DNA of 64,000 nucleotides, taken from Arsenophonus sp. aPb. Its GTDB lineage: Bacteria; Pseudomonadota; Gammaproteobacteria; Enterobacterales; Enterobacteriaceae. Position 1 is the first letter of the stretch. The number at the start of each line of letters is the position of its first letter. The stretch covers positions 2,294,001 through 2,358,000 of the forward strand of contig NZ_CP123499.1 of NCBI RefSeq assembly GCF_029873475.1, given 5' to 3'. The translations under genes were made by a program, and so were the position numbers. Under the pieces are notes generated by a model. It was not told the origin of the DNA, did not search any database, and saw only the letters and a program-made list of their open reading frames with translations. Shown here piece after piece: positions 46,995-55,505 of the stretch.

Positions 46995-47852
46995 TTATTT
47001 ATTGCCAAAACAATAGTTCATTGCTTCTTTATTATCCTTTGCTTTTGTTTTCATTTTTCTTATCCATTCATCTAAATCACTTCTAGTCGTATCCAGTAAA
47101 ATTTCCGCAATTTTTTTATCATAAATAAAAGTATGCATTTTTAGCACCAAATTTTTTATTTGTATGCGAGAAACATATTTATCCGTAGGCTCACTTTTAG
47201 TTTTACCTGTCTGTCTTTCAAATAGAATATGCGAAGAGTTTATATAAAATTTCACATCATCTTTATTTGCCGATGCGATAACACCTTGGGTAAATAATAC
47301 ACTGTTATTTTTTTGTTCAGAATAAGATAATGCCGCTTTAGCTAACTGAGTAACAGAATTTTTAATTTTCTGCTTATCAGCACCAGTAATACTATCATAT
47401 ATATCCACAATCTTATCAATGAGATCATCATAATTCTCTTCTCGATAATTAAGATCAAGTAATTTATCTTCTTCTACCATCATTAGCACATTTTTTTTCA
47501 TTTCCTCGGCATATGTTATATAGGCTTCGGAATTACCCAACATAATAGCTTTTTGTGGTTCATAACCAACTCCACCCATTGCGATGGTACTTATAATAGC
47601 CAGACCGTTAGCTGGCGATTCCGCTAATTTTTCGGCAGTAATATCCTTTGATTTTCCATCTCGATTCATTTCATTAAGCTGTTGAGCAATTATCAAATCT
47701 TTATCTTGATGAGCGCCAATAATATCCCCTGTAGATACTGTAATTTTTGCGTCACTATAATAGTCTTGGTTTAATGATGCGGATGCTGGTCTTAACGATT
47801 TAATCCAATCAATTAGTTTTTTATATTGCTCTTCCATATTTATTTCATTCAT
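46995..47852 (-). CDS. Hypothetical protein, first of a paralogous pair
   Basis: The ATG at 47852 is chosen because GGAG lies 5 bases upstream; a GTG two codons earlier is less likely. The product has 285 residues and no signal peptide. The N-terminal part contains IVDIYDSITGADKQKIKN-type helices. The C-terminal half has NNSVLFTQGVIAS, VKFYINSSHILFE, VSRIQIKNLVLKM and RSDLDEWIRKM, shared with the downstream paralogue. Family not recognised. It lies immediately downstream of gcvT, where gcvH and gcvP would be expected. Confidence 0.7.
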   Translation of the reverse strand: MNEINMEEQYKKLIDWIKSLRPASASLNQDYYSDAKITVSTGDIIGAHQDKDLIIAQQLNEMNRDGKSKDITAEKLAESPANGLAIISTIAMGGVGYEPQKAIMLGNSEAYITYAEEMKKNVLMMVEEDKLLDLNYREENYDDLIDKIVDIYDSITGADKQKIKNSVTQLAKAALSYSEQKNNSVLFTQGVIASANKDDVKFYINSSHILFERQTGKTKSEPTDKYVSRIQIKNLVLKMHTFIYDKKIAEILLDTTRSDLDEWIRKMKTKAKDNKEAMNYCFGNK

Positions 47853-48210
47853 AAACACTCCATATTTAATAATAAAAAATTTAATATAAATAATATTTAT
47901 TTTAAACTAACAAAAACAGCCTAATACAACTATTTAAATTTAAATAAATAAAACAATTACCATAAAGTTGCTATAAAAACTCAATACGCTGTTTACCCCA
48001 ACATCATATTTTATTTTGCTGTTTATTTTAATTTGCATTTTATCACGAATAATAACATTGTAATCAATAACAATTGTCATTAATGATATATGGTTTTATT
48101 AAATAAAAATAACTGATTAAAGTAGTATTTATTTAATTATGTTCGTTGTCATTTTATTATTAACCCGCTAATTTTTAATAAAATAAACGTAAAAATATAA
48201 TTAAATAACT
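47853..48210. other. AT-rich spacer between gcvT and the hypothetical gene block
   Basis: 358 bases with no gene and no remnant of gcvH that I can read. Presumably carries the promoter of the paralogous pair. Confidence 0.5.
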
Positions 48211-49311
48211 TTAGTTAATTAATGCTTTTCCATAACGAACAAAGCTAGGTTTTACTACCTGAACTGGCATCTCATGTTTTTTTATTTGCACAACCGCTTG
48301 CATGCCAATATTCAATGGTACTCGTGCTAAAGCAATACTTAAGCCCAAAGTTGGCGAAAAAGTGCCACTCGTAATGATCCCTTCACACAACTTACCTGCT
48401 GTATCAATAAAACGAACCGGTAAGTCAGCTTGTAATGTCCCTCTATCACGCATTACTAAACCAACCAATTTTTCTGTGCCTACCTGACGTTGCCTCTCTA
48501 ATGCATCTCGGCCGATAAAATCGCGCTCTTCCGGCTGCCAAGCAATTGTCCATTCCATATTAGCAGCCAGTGGTGATACCAATTCACTCATTTCTTGTCC
48601 ATAAAAATTCATTCCGGCTTCCAGACGAAGAGTATCACGCGCTGCCAATCCTGCCGGTTTAATATCTAAATCAAGTAATTTTTGCCAAAAATTGACAGCT
48701 TGCTCTTTTGGCAGTGCTATCTCATAACCTAATTCACCGGTATAACCTCCGGTAGTAATAAACCAATCATCGATTTGTTTACCATAAAAGAGTGGCATAT
48801 TAATAACCGCGCTTTTCTGTTGTTCATTAAGCAGAGATTGCACTTTCAGTTGTGCATCTGGCCCTTGAATAGCAACGAATGCCAGATCATCACGTACCTG
48901 CACATTAATTAAGTAATTTTTAATATGCTCATTGATCCAAGCTAAGTCTTTTTGCCGGGTGGCAGAATTGGCAATTAAGCGATAGAAATCATCATCAAAA
49001 TAGTAGACAACTAAATCATCGATCACGCCGCCAGAAGCATTTAACATACCGGTGTAGAGCGCTTCACCGGGCTCTTTCAGTTTTGCTACATCATTGGCTA
49101 ATAAATAACGTAGAAAATCTCGGCACTGTTCACCATGCAGATCAATAATTGTCTGGTAAGAAATATCAAACATGCCAGCAGCGGTACGAACAGCATGGTG
49201 TTCAGCGATTTGTGAACCATAATGCAATGGCATCCTCCAACCATGAAAATCAATCATCGTTGCATTGCAGGCCAAGTGCTGATCATATAATGCAGTCTGT
49301 TTTACCGTCAT
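48211..49311 (-). CDS. gcvT: Aminomethyltransferase, glycine cleavage T protein
   Basis: The start is the ATG at 49311 (MTVKQTALYDQH), which matches the E. coli N-terminus and has GAGG upstream; a frame from 49344 lacks one. The product has 366 residues: DFHGWRMPLHYGSQIAEHHAVR, MLNASGGVIDDLVVYYF, YTGELGYEIA and ARDTLRLEAGMNFYGQEM are all present. GcvT moves the aminomethyl carbon of glycine from H protein to tetrahydrofolate. Its partners gcvH and gcvP do not follow here as they do in E. coli; unless they lie elsewhere, GcvT has no substrate. The reading frame is intact, so loss would be recent or the partners are relocated. Confidence 0.96.
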   Translation of the reverse strand: MTVKQTALYDQHLACNATMIDFHGWRMPLHYGSQIAEHHAVRTAAGMFDISYQTIIDLHGEQCRDFLRYLLANDVAKLKEPGEALYTGMLNASGGVIDDLVVYYFDDDFYRLIANSATRQKDLAWINEHIKNYLINVQVRDDLAFVAIQGPDAQLKVQSLLNEQQKSAVINMPLFYGKQIDDWFITTGGYTGELGYEIALPKEQAVNFWQKLLDLDIKPAGLAARDTLRLEAGMNFYGQEMSELVSPLAANMEWTIAWQPEERDFIGRDALERQRQVGTEKLVGLVMRDRGTLQADLPVRFIDTAGKLCEGIITSGTFSPTLGLSIALARVPLNIGMQAVVQIKKHEMPVQVVKPSFVRYGKALIN

Positions 49312-49521
49312 TGTTCTATATACCTCATTAATAGGTATAGACAAACTAAGTTGTTAAATCAAAATACCTATGACTAGATGTAACATATTAATTTTAAAAA
49401 CAGAGTTGCAACATGGCAAAAAATAAGCAAAGTTGCTAAATCAAATTAATTGAAACAACTATCTCAAGCCGACAGAATTATTTCCTGTAAAACGATAGAT
49501 TAAGCGGAATGCAGCGATAAG

Positions 49522-50757
49522 TTACACTATTTCTGCGGAGTTGGTTGTGGCCTTTGCTAACCATTCAGGCATATCATGTGATCCTAACGCATAACTTAGC
49601 AACTTTGGTTTTATGCCTGGCACTGTATTAGTCAACAGTAATCCAACATCTCGAACCATTTTTTTGATTGGGTTATTGCCATCAAATAATTGGCGCAACC
49701 CCTGCATACTAGCCAACATCAATACGGCACTATATTTACGTTTACGTTCATAACTTTGTAAATAAAGATATTGGCCGATATCTTTACCTGCGGTATTTAA
49801 ATGTCGTAATTGTCCAATCAACTCTGCAACATCCATAAAGCCTAAATTTACTCCTTGCCCTGCTAAAGGGTGGATGGTGTGGGCTGCATCACCTATTAAA
49901 GCGATACGTTGACCGACAAAATTTCGTGCATACTGGCCTATAAGTGGAAAAATCTGCCGTTCACTAATTAACTGACAAAAACCGAGACGCATATCTAAAG
50001 CGACGCTTAACTCTTTTTCAAAGGCAGAAACTTCTAAATCCAGGCGTCTATGCGCTTGTATTGCCGGTAAAGACCAAACAATTGAGCAAAGATGAGGATC
50101 GTGTAACGGTAAAAAAGCTAAAATGCTATCGCTATGAAAAGATTGACGAGCAGTATGCATATGGGGTAGCTCAGTTCGAATGGTGGCGACTAATGCCGTA
50201 TGTTCATAGTCCCAAAAGCTAAGTGGAATATCCGCTTGTTCCCTTAGCCATGATTTAGCACCATCCGCACCAACCACTAACCTTGCCGTCAACATCTGCT
50301 CATTATCGACAGTCATAAATACTTCATTCTCGCCCCAAGCAACTTTTTTCAATCTACTGTCTGTAAATAAGGTAATATCTGTGCTTGCTTTAGCCTTTTG
50401 CCATAAAGATCCGCGTATAATCGAATTTTCAATGATATGTCCGAGACCAGCTAAATAATGATCCTTGGCATCAAATTGAATATGACCAAAGCTATCCTGC
50501 TGCCAAACCTCCATGTGCTGATAACGACCAACTCGTTTTTGCACGATTGTTTGCCAAACACCTAAATGATCGAGTAATTTCTGACTCGCTGCATTAATAG
50601 CAGACACTCTAAGTGAAGGCGCCTGTTGCGCATCAAATTGATGTTGTGGGGGAGAATTTTCAATAATGGCAATCCTCATACCACTGCCGCTTAATCCACA
50701 AGCTAGAGCGAGGCCAACCATGCCACCACCCACAATAACCACATCAAACGATTGCAT
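49522..50757 (-). CDS. ubiI: FAD-dependent 2-octaprenylphenol hydroxylase UbiI
   Basis: The 411-residue flavoprotein monooxygenase has an N-terminal dinucleotide fold (DVVIVGGGMVGLALACGL), the DG motif LVVGADGAKSWLRE and GDAAHTIHPLAGQGVNLGFMD. It hydroxylates C5 of the ubiquinone precursor ring. I call it UbiI rather than UbiH from the order pepP-ubiH-ubiI, as in E. coli. Starts 25 bases after ubiH. Confidence 0.93.
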   Translation of the reverse strand: MQSFDVVIVGGGMVGLALACGLSGSGMRIAIIENSPPQHQFDAQQAPSLRVSAINAASQKLLDHLGVWQTIVQKRVGRYQHMEVWQQDSFGHIQFDAKDHYLAGLGHIIENSIIRGSLWQKAKASTDITLFTDSRLKKVAWGENEVFMTVDNEQMLTARLVVGADGAKSWLREQADIPLSFWDYEHTALVATIRTELPHMHTARQSFHSDSILAFLPLHDPHLCSIVWSLPAIQAHRRLDLEVSAFEKELSVALDMRLGFCQLISERQIFPLIGQYARNFVGQRIALIGDAAHTIHPLAGQGVNLGFMDVAELIGQLRHLNTAGKDIGQYLYLQSYERKRKYSAVLMLASMQGLRQLFDGNNPIKKMVRDVGLLLTNTVPGIKPKLLSYALGSHDMPEWLAKATTNSAEIV

Positions 50758-50782
50758 AGTTAAAATATTCCTTCTTAAATAG

Positions 50783-51961
50783 CTAGAGATGAAACGATCG
50801 CCCCATTGCTTGGTGGGCTAAAATGTCACGCATAAGTGGTAGTGTCTCCATTGCCATTAATCCAACATTACGGCCGATAGCAAAAATCAAATGATTATTT
50901 GAAAATAAATGAACCAGATTATCGGTTAACTTTATGGTGTTATGTCTATCATCACAACGCTGCATTTGATACTGACTAAGAACTGAATAAGCCCCCATAT
51001 CACCACCATAATTGGCTACTTCACTAATTATATTGGCAAGGAGCATCACATCACGCATCGCCAGATTAAACCCCTGACCGGCAATAGGATGTAAAGTTTG
51101 TGCCGCATTACCAACCAAGACTAATCGATGGCTTATAACTCTTGTTGCTTGAGAAAGTGTCAATGGAAAACAATAACGCTCGCTAACAGCCTTAATTTCA
51201 CCTAACCGCCAGCCAAACCATTTTTGTAATTCTGCCATAAATTGGTCATTACTCCATTGCATAATATGCTGCTGGTTTTCCAATGGATGACACCAAACCA
51301 ATGAACTACGCCCTTTAGTCATAGGTAACATTGCCAACGGGCCATATTGGGTAAAACGCTCAAAAGCTCGACCGTGTGGCGCTTCGCTAGTCAAAACATT
51401 AGCAATAATTGCACACTGTTGGTATGAGTCTCGCTGCCATTCAATTTGACTGGCCTTACCTATCATTGAATCGCTGCCATCAGCAGCAACTAATAACTGT
51501 CCGGTTAGAACTTTACCCGTCGTTAATTTGACTGATACCTGCTCAATCGTGCGCTCAACAGAGATAACTTCATCAGGACAATATAACTCAATATTTGACG
51601 CTTTTTTAAGCTGCTGAAATAAATAATTTCCCGCATCATGTAATTCAACCACATAACCGAGTGCAGGCAAGCAATAGTCATTGGCATGCATATTCACTGC
51701 GCCAGCATGGCCATATTCAGAAACATGAATATGGGTAATTGGCGTCACATACTTTTTTAATCCGTCCCATATACCCATTTGATTAAACTGTTGGCAAGTG
51801 CCATAAGCCAATGCAATTGTTCTGGCATCAAAACCAGAATGTGCCTTATTAGGTAACCACGCTTCAATTAATGAAACCTGAACCTTTCCCTGACTCAAGG
51901 CCGAAATAGCCAGTGCTAATGACGCACCGGTCATACCACCGCCAACAATAATCACTTTCAT
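50783..51961 (-). CDS. ubiH: 2-octaprenyl-6-methoxyphenyl hydroxylase UbiH
   Basis: The 392-residue protein is a paralogue of UbiI: KVIIVGGGMTGASLALAI, LVAADGSDSMIGKA and GNAAQTLHPIAGQGFNLAMRD. It performs the C1 hydroxylation in ubiquinone synthesis. It lies 18 bases after pepP and belongs to the ygfB-pepP-ubiH-ubiI operon. Confidence 0.93.
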   Translation of the reverse strand: MKVIIVGGGMTGASLALAISALSQGKVQVSLIEAWLPNKAHSGFDARTIALAYGTCQQFNQMGIWDGLKKYVTPITHIHVSEYGHAGAVNMHANDYCLPALGYVVELHDAGNYLFQQLKKASNIELYCPDEVISVERTIEQVSVKLTTGKVLTGQLLVAADGSDSMIGKASQIEWQRDSYQQCAIIANVLTSEAPHGRAFERFTQYGPLAMLPMTKGRSSLVWCHPLENQQHIMQWSNDQFMAELQKWFGWRLGEIKAVSERYCFPLTLSQATRVISHRLVLVGNAAQTLHPIAGQGFNLAMRDVMLLANIISEVANYGGDMGAYSVLSQYQMQRCDDRHNTIKLTDNLVHLFSNNHLIFAIGRNVGLMAMETLPLMRDILAHQAMGRSFHL

Positions 51962-51979
51962 TATTTCACATCTCCCTGC

Positions 51980-53290
51980 CTACTTCGCTGCTGCCATCAA
52001 TGCCTCTATCTCATCAGGATCTTTTATAACAGCGGCTGTCAGGTTTTCATTACCCTCTTCGGTGATCACAATATCATCTTCAATACGGATACCTATTCCT
52101 CGATAAGCTTCGGGTACATTAGCATCCGGTGCAATATAGAGCCCAGGTTCAACGGTCAATACCATACCCGGCTCTAACAGGCGATCGCGATTGCTACCAT
52201 AATCACCAACATCATGGACATCAAGCCCTAACCAATGACTTAAACCATGCATAAAAAAGGGCAAGTGCGCTTTACCCTCGATGAGTTTATCTACCTCACC
52301 TTGTAAAATACCCAACTTAATTAAACCTTCGATCTTAATTTTTACCACCGCCGTCATCACTTGGTGAATTGTCGTCCCAGGTCGATATAAGGCTAAAGCA
52401 GTATTTAGGGCCATTAATACAATGTCATAAATTTCACGTTGGGGTTGACTAAATTTACCATTCACAGGATAGGTACGAGTAATATCACTGGCATAACCTT
52501 GATATTCTGCCCCAGCATCGACTAAGACTAAATTACCCGCTTTCATCACAGCATCATTTTCTGTGTAATGCAGAATACAGGCATTTTCTCCGCTGCCTAC
52601 AATGGTAGTATAAGCAGGCGATTTTGCGCCTTGACTGGCAAACTGATGTTCAATTTCTGCAGCCAACTGATATTCATACATATCAGGCTGGCAGTTTTGC
52701 ATCGCTCTAAGATGTGCATCAGCAGAAATCTTGCTAGCTTCACGCATTAGAGCAAGTTCTTCCGATGATTTAAATAATCGCATTTCGTGCAGCATTGGCC
52801 GCCAGTCAATTTGCGTAGATGGGACTTTTAATTTTTGCCGACTACCTTGCCTTAATCGATTAAGTGCGGCAATAACGATTTGATCAGCATAGGCAAATTC
52901 ACCTTGAGCATGATAAACAACAGCTAAACCATTCAATAATTGATAAAGCTGTTGATCAATTTCAGCAAAAGGTAATGCCTGATCCACGCCCAATTTTGCC
53001 AGTGCGGCTTGCTGGCCTAAACGACGACCAAACCAGGTTTCCATAGCTTGATCACGCACACGATTAAAAAGTATACTCTTACTAGAGGTTTCATTATATT
53101 TAATGATAACCAACACAGCTTCCGGTTCACTAAAGCCCGTTAAATAGAGAAAATCACTGTGTTGCCGATAAGGATATTCACAATCTGCATTGCGCAAAAC
53201 AGACGGAGCGGCAAAAAAAATAGCTGCACTGGCAGGTGCCATTTTTTTTAATAATCGATGACGACGAGATATAAATGGTTGTTGAGTCAT
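51980..53290 (-). CDS. pepP: Xaa-Pro aminopeptidase (aminopeptidase P II)
   Basis: The 436-residue creatinase-fold peptidase has metal ligands in LVDAGAEYQGYASDITRTYPV-type sequence (Asp, Asp), HGLSHWLGLDVHD (His), VEPGLY (Glu) and GIRIEDDIVIT (Glu). It removes N-terminal residues before proline. Normal length. Part of ygfB-pepP-ubiH-ubiI. Confidence 0.96.
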   Translation of the reverse strand: MTQQPFISRRHRLLKKMAPASAAIFFAAPSVLRNADCEYPYRQHSDFLYLTGFSEPEAVLVIIKYNETSSKSILFNRVRDQAMETWFGRRLGQQAALAKLGVDQALPFAEIDQQLYQLLNGLAVVYHAQGEFAYADQIVIAALNRLRQGSRQKLKVPSTQIDWRPMLHEMRLFKSSEELALMREASKISADAHLRAMQNCQPDMYEYQLAAEIEHQFASQGAKSPAYTTIVGSGENACILHYTENDAVMKAGNLVLVDAGAEYQGYASDITRTYPVNGKFSQPQREIYDIVLMALNTALALYRPGTTIHQVMTAVVKIKIEGLIKLGILQGEVDKLIEGKAHLPFFMHGLSHWLGLDVHDVGDYGSNRDRLLEPGMVLTVEPGLYIAPDANVPEAYRGIGIRIEDDIVITEEGNENLTAAVIKDPDEIEALMAAAK

Positions 53291-53342
53291 GCCTTCTCCT
53301 GCAAGCGATTAAGCAATAAAATAAGTTAGAATATCATTCCTA

Positions 53343-53918
53343 TCAATGTAATGTTGGTTTATTATTTTTTGCCTTCATTCGCCGATCTTTTACCTCCATA
53401 AAGGCAATAAAACAGAGCTGAACTGCGACCTTTACATACTCAATGATCTCTTCCAAAGCCTGTTCTAACTCATTTTGATCGTCATTTTTGTCATAACCCA
53501 ACATACCAATATTACGTAAATCCGTAACAAGCTCTTTTAGTTCTTTTTTTTCCATTAACTTTGGTTGCGTAACACCCAAGCCTAATAAAAAATGGTTAAC
53601 CCAACCGGCTAAAGCATCAGCCTGCTCAAACACCTTACCATCTTCAGGTAACAACAAATTAAAAATGAAATCATTATTATCTAAAGATGCAAGTGTAAAG
53701 TCATAAAGTTCACGTAGTGGGTTAGTCAATATTTGTGAAAAAGCTAATCCATCATTGGTTAGTTCATAAACCGACTTTTTCCAGTTATAATCGTGATTAC
53801 CTCCACAAATTAGGCCCGTAATTAAGCCGTGCATTTCTGCGGCTGTTAAAGCAACATTCTGTTGTTGCAATAGTAGCTCAAGAGTTTGATAATTAGGTAA
53901 AGATTTCTGTATTGGCAT
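53343..53918 (-). CDS. ygfB: YgfB/YecA family protein
   Basis: The 191-residue protein has the UPF0149 pattern: EMHGLITGLICGG, WVNHFLLGLG and LEEIIEYVKVAVQLCF. First gene of the pepP-ubiH-ubiI operon and divergent from zapA, exactly as in E. coli. Molecular function is not well defined for this family. Confidence 0.93.
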   Translation of the reverse strand: MPIQKSLPNYQTLELLLQQQNVALTAAEMHGLITGLICGGNHDYNWKKSVYELTNDGLAFSQILTNPLRELYDFTLASLDNNDFIFNLLLPEDGKVFEQADALAGWVNHFLLGLGVTQPKLMEKKELKELVTDLRNIGMLGYDKNDDQNELEQALEEIIEYVKVAVQLCFIAFMEVKDRRMKAKNNKPTLH

Positions 53919-54101
53919 GTCTGCTCAGTTGCGTTAATAATATTGATATGTAATATGCTACCATCAAGGACGGTCGCTATACTAGATAAGTGCACAAATT
54001 GCACATATATTACTCATAATTATTTTGATAGCATCAATAGAATTATGGGCAGCGAAATGTTACCACCATATTTCGTCTCCCCACATAATCAGGAAGGTAT
54101 A

Positions 54102-54431
54102 ATGTCTGCACAACCTGTTGATATTCAAATTTTAGGACGAACATTAAGAGTTAATTGCCCAAAAGAACAACAAGATGCCTTAAAATCGTCTGCGGCTGAG
54201 CTTGAGCAACGGCTAAAAGATCTCAAAAATCGAACTGGCGTCACAAATACCGAACAACTTATTTTTATAGTCGCATTAAATATTTGCCATGAACTTGCGC
54301 AAGAAAAAATCAAAACACAGGACTACACTGATAATATGGAACAAAAAATCCGCGTATTGCAACATACGATTGAACAGGCATTGCAAGAGCAAGCGCGCAT
54401 TACTGGACGAACAATTACTCCATTAGAATAA
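54102..54431 (+). CDS. zapA: Cell division protein ZapA
   Basis: 109 residues from the ATG at 54102, preceded by CAGGAAGGT. The frame is open further upstream (to 53943), but that part is not conserved. MSAQPVDIQILGRTLRVNCP and the C-terminal coiled coil (QDYTDNMEQKIRVLQHTIEQ) identify ZapA, which bundles FtsZ filaments. It sits directly upstream of 6S RNA, the conserved zapA-ssrS-fau order. Confidence 0.96.
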   Translation: MSAQPVDIQILGRTLRVNCPKEQQDALKSSAAELEQRLKDLKNRTGVTNTEQLIFIVALNICHELAQEKIKTQDYTDNMEQKIRVLQHTIEQALQEQARITGRTITPLE

Positions 54432-54527
54432 AAAAGGTGAACAAAACAACATTAGTACCAAAATAGAGTAAGAATAGGTTGCTTTCTGTATTTACTTTCA
54501 TACAATAGATACTAAGATATAGTTTAG

Positions 54528-54729
54528 AATTCTCTGAGATGCTCGTCAGCGGGTGAGTCCCCTGAGCCGATATTTCAAAACATTTAGAATGTGGTTATCT
54601 GTTTATGGTGTGCATGCCGGGTCAGCTAGGGAGAACCTAGCCACCAGGAAGCCTAAAGTTAACGATGCTACGTTCACCTTGAACCCCGGGTTCAAGGGTT
54701 ACAGCCCGCAACGGCATCTTGGAGTTCCT
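54528..54729 (+). ncRNA. ssrS: 6S RNA
   Basis: The sequence closely follows E. coli 6S RNA: TTCTCTGAGATGCTCG at the 5' end, AGTCCCCTGAGCCGATATTT, TTCACCTTGAACC, GGGTTCAAGGGTTACAGCC and the closing CATCTTGGAGTTCC. The ends pair to form the long rod with a central bubble. 6S RNA binds sigma70 RNA polymerase in stationary phase. It lies between zapA and fau, its standard position. Ends are approximate by a few bases. Confidence 0.96.
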
Positions 54730-54859
54730 CAATTGGTTACACTACTATACTCATAACGTTACCATCCAAATATACCGCGCTTTAGTAAATAAAAACTGAG
54801 TGATGCGATAATAAGTGATCGCATTATTTTATCCTGCTAGATTGATAATCCTAAATTTT

Positions 54860-55450
54860 ATGTCTAATAACTTACTAAAACGACAGAAAATTATCCGACA
54901 AACAGTACGACAATATCGTCGACAATTAACATGTGAACAACAAAATAGCGCGGCAGATAAAATAACTCACTATGCGTTAGCGCACGAACTTATACGATCT
55001 GCCTCCCATCTGGGGTTATTTCTTTCATTTGATGGCGAAATCAATACCAATCCATTAATTAAAAATCTCTGGGCACAAAACAAGAAAGTTTATCTGCCAG
55101 TTTTACATCCCTTTAATCGCTATCAGCTACTATTTCTAAACTATCGTCCTGATACTTTATTGATAAAAAATCGCTTTAATATTGCAGAGCCAACGCTTAA
55201 TGTTATGGATGTTATACCAATAACACAATTAGATGTTCTGTTTGTGCCATTAGTGGCATTTGATAAACAAGGCCAGCGGTTAGGGATGGGAGGCGGATTT
55301 TACGATAGGTTGCTATCCGATTGGCACAAAAAACATTTTTATCCGATTGGATTAGCCCATGATTGCCAATTGGTTGATAAAATCCCCACTGCACCATGGG
55401 ATATCCCATTACCAGAAATTATCACTCCATCAAAAAGATGGCGCTGGTAA
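54860..55450 (+). CDS. fau: 5-formyltetrahydrofolate cyclo-ligase (YgfA)
   Basis: 196 residues from the ATG at 54860 (MSNNLLKRQKIIRQ); the frame also opens at 54815 without a better site. Family motifs: LFLSFDGEINTNPLI, YLPVLHPF and the C-terminal GQRLGMGGGFYDRLL. It converts 5-formyl-THF to 5,10-methenyl-THF. In enterobacteria it is co-transcribed with 6S RNA, and the spacing here fits. Confidence 0.94.
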   Translation: MSNNLLKRQKIIRQTVRQYRRQLTCEQQNSAADKITHYALAHELIRSASHLGLFLSFDGEINTNPLIKNLWAQNKKVYLPVLHPFNRYQLLFLNYRPDTLLIKNRFNIAEPTLNVMDVIPITQLDVLFVPLVAFDKQGQRLGMGGGFYDRLLSDWHKKHFYPIGLAHDCQLVDKIPTAPWDIPLPEIITPSKRWRW

Positions 55451-55505
55451 ATAATTAAACAGTAATTAACCCAATGTTATATTAAGATCATCAAATATTT
55501 TATGA

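Noticed and set aside
53943..54101. Extended N-terminus of zapA
   Set aside because: The extra 53 codons have no conservation with ZapA, and CAGGAAGGT sits right before the ATG at 54102.
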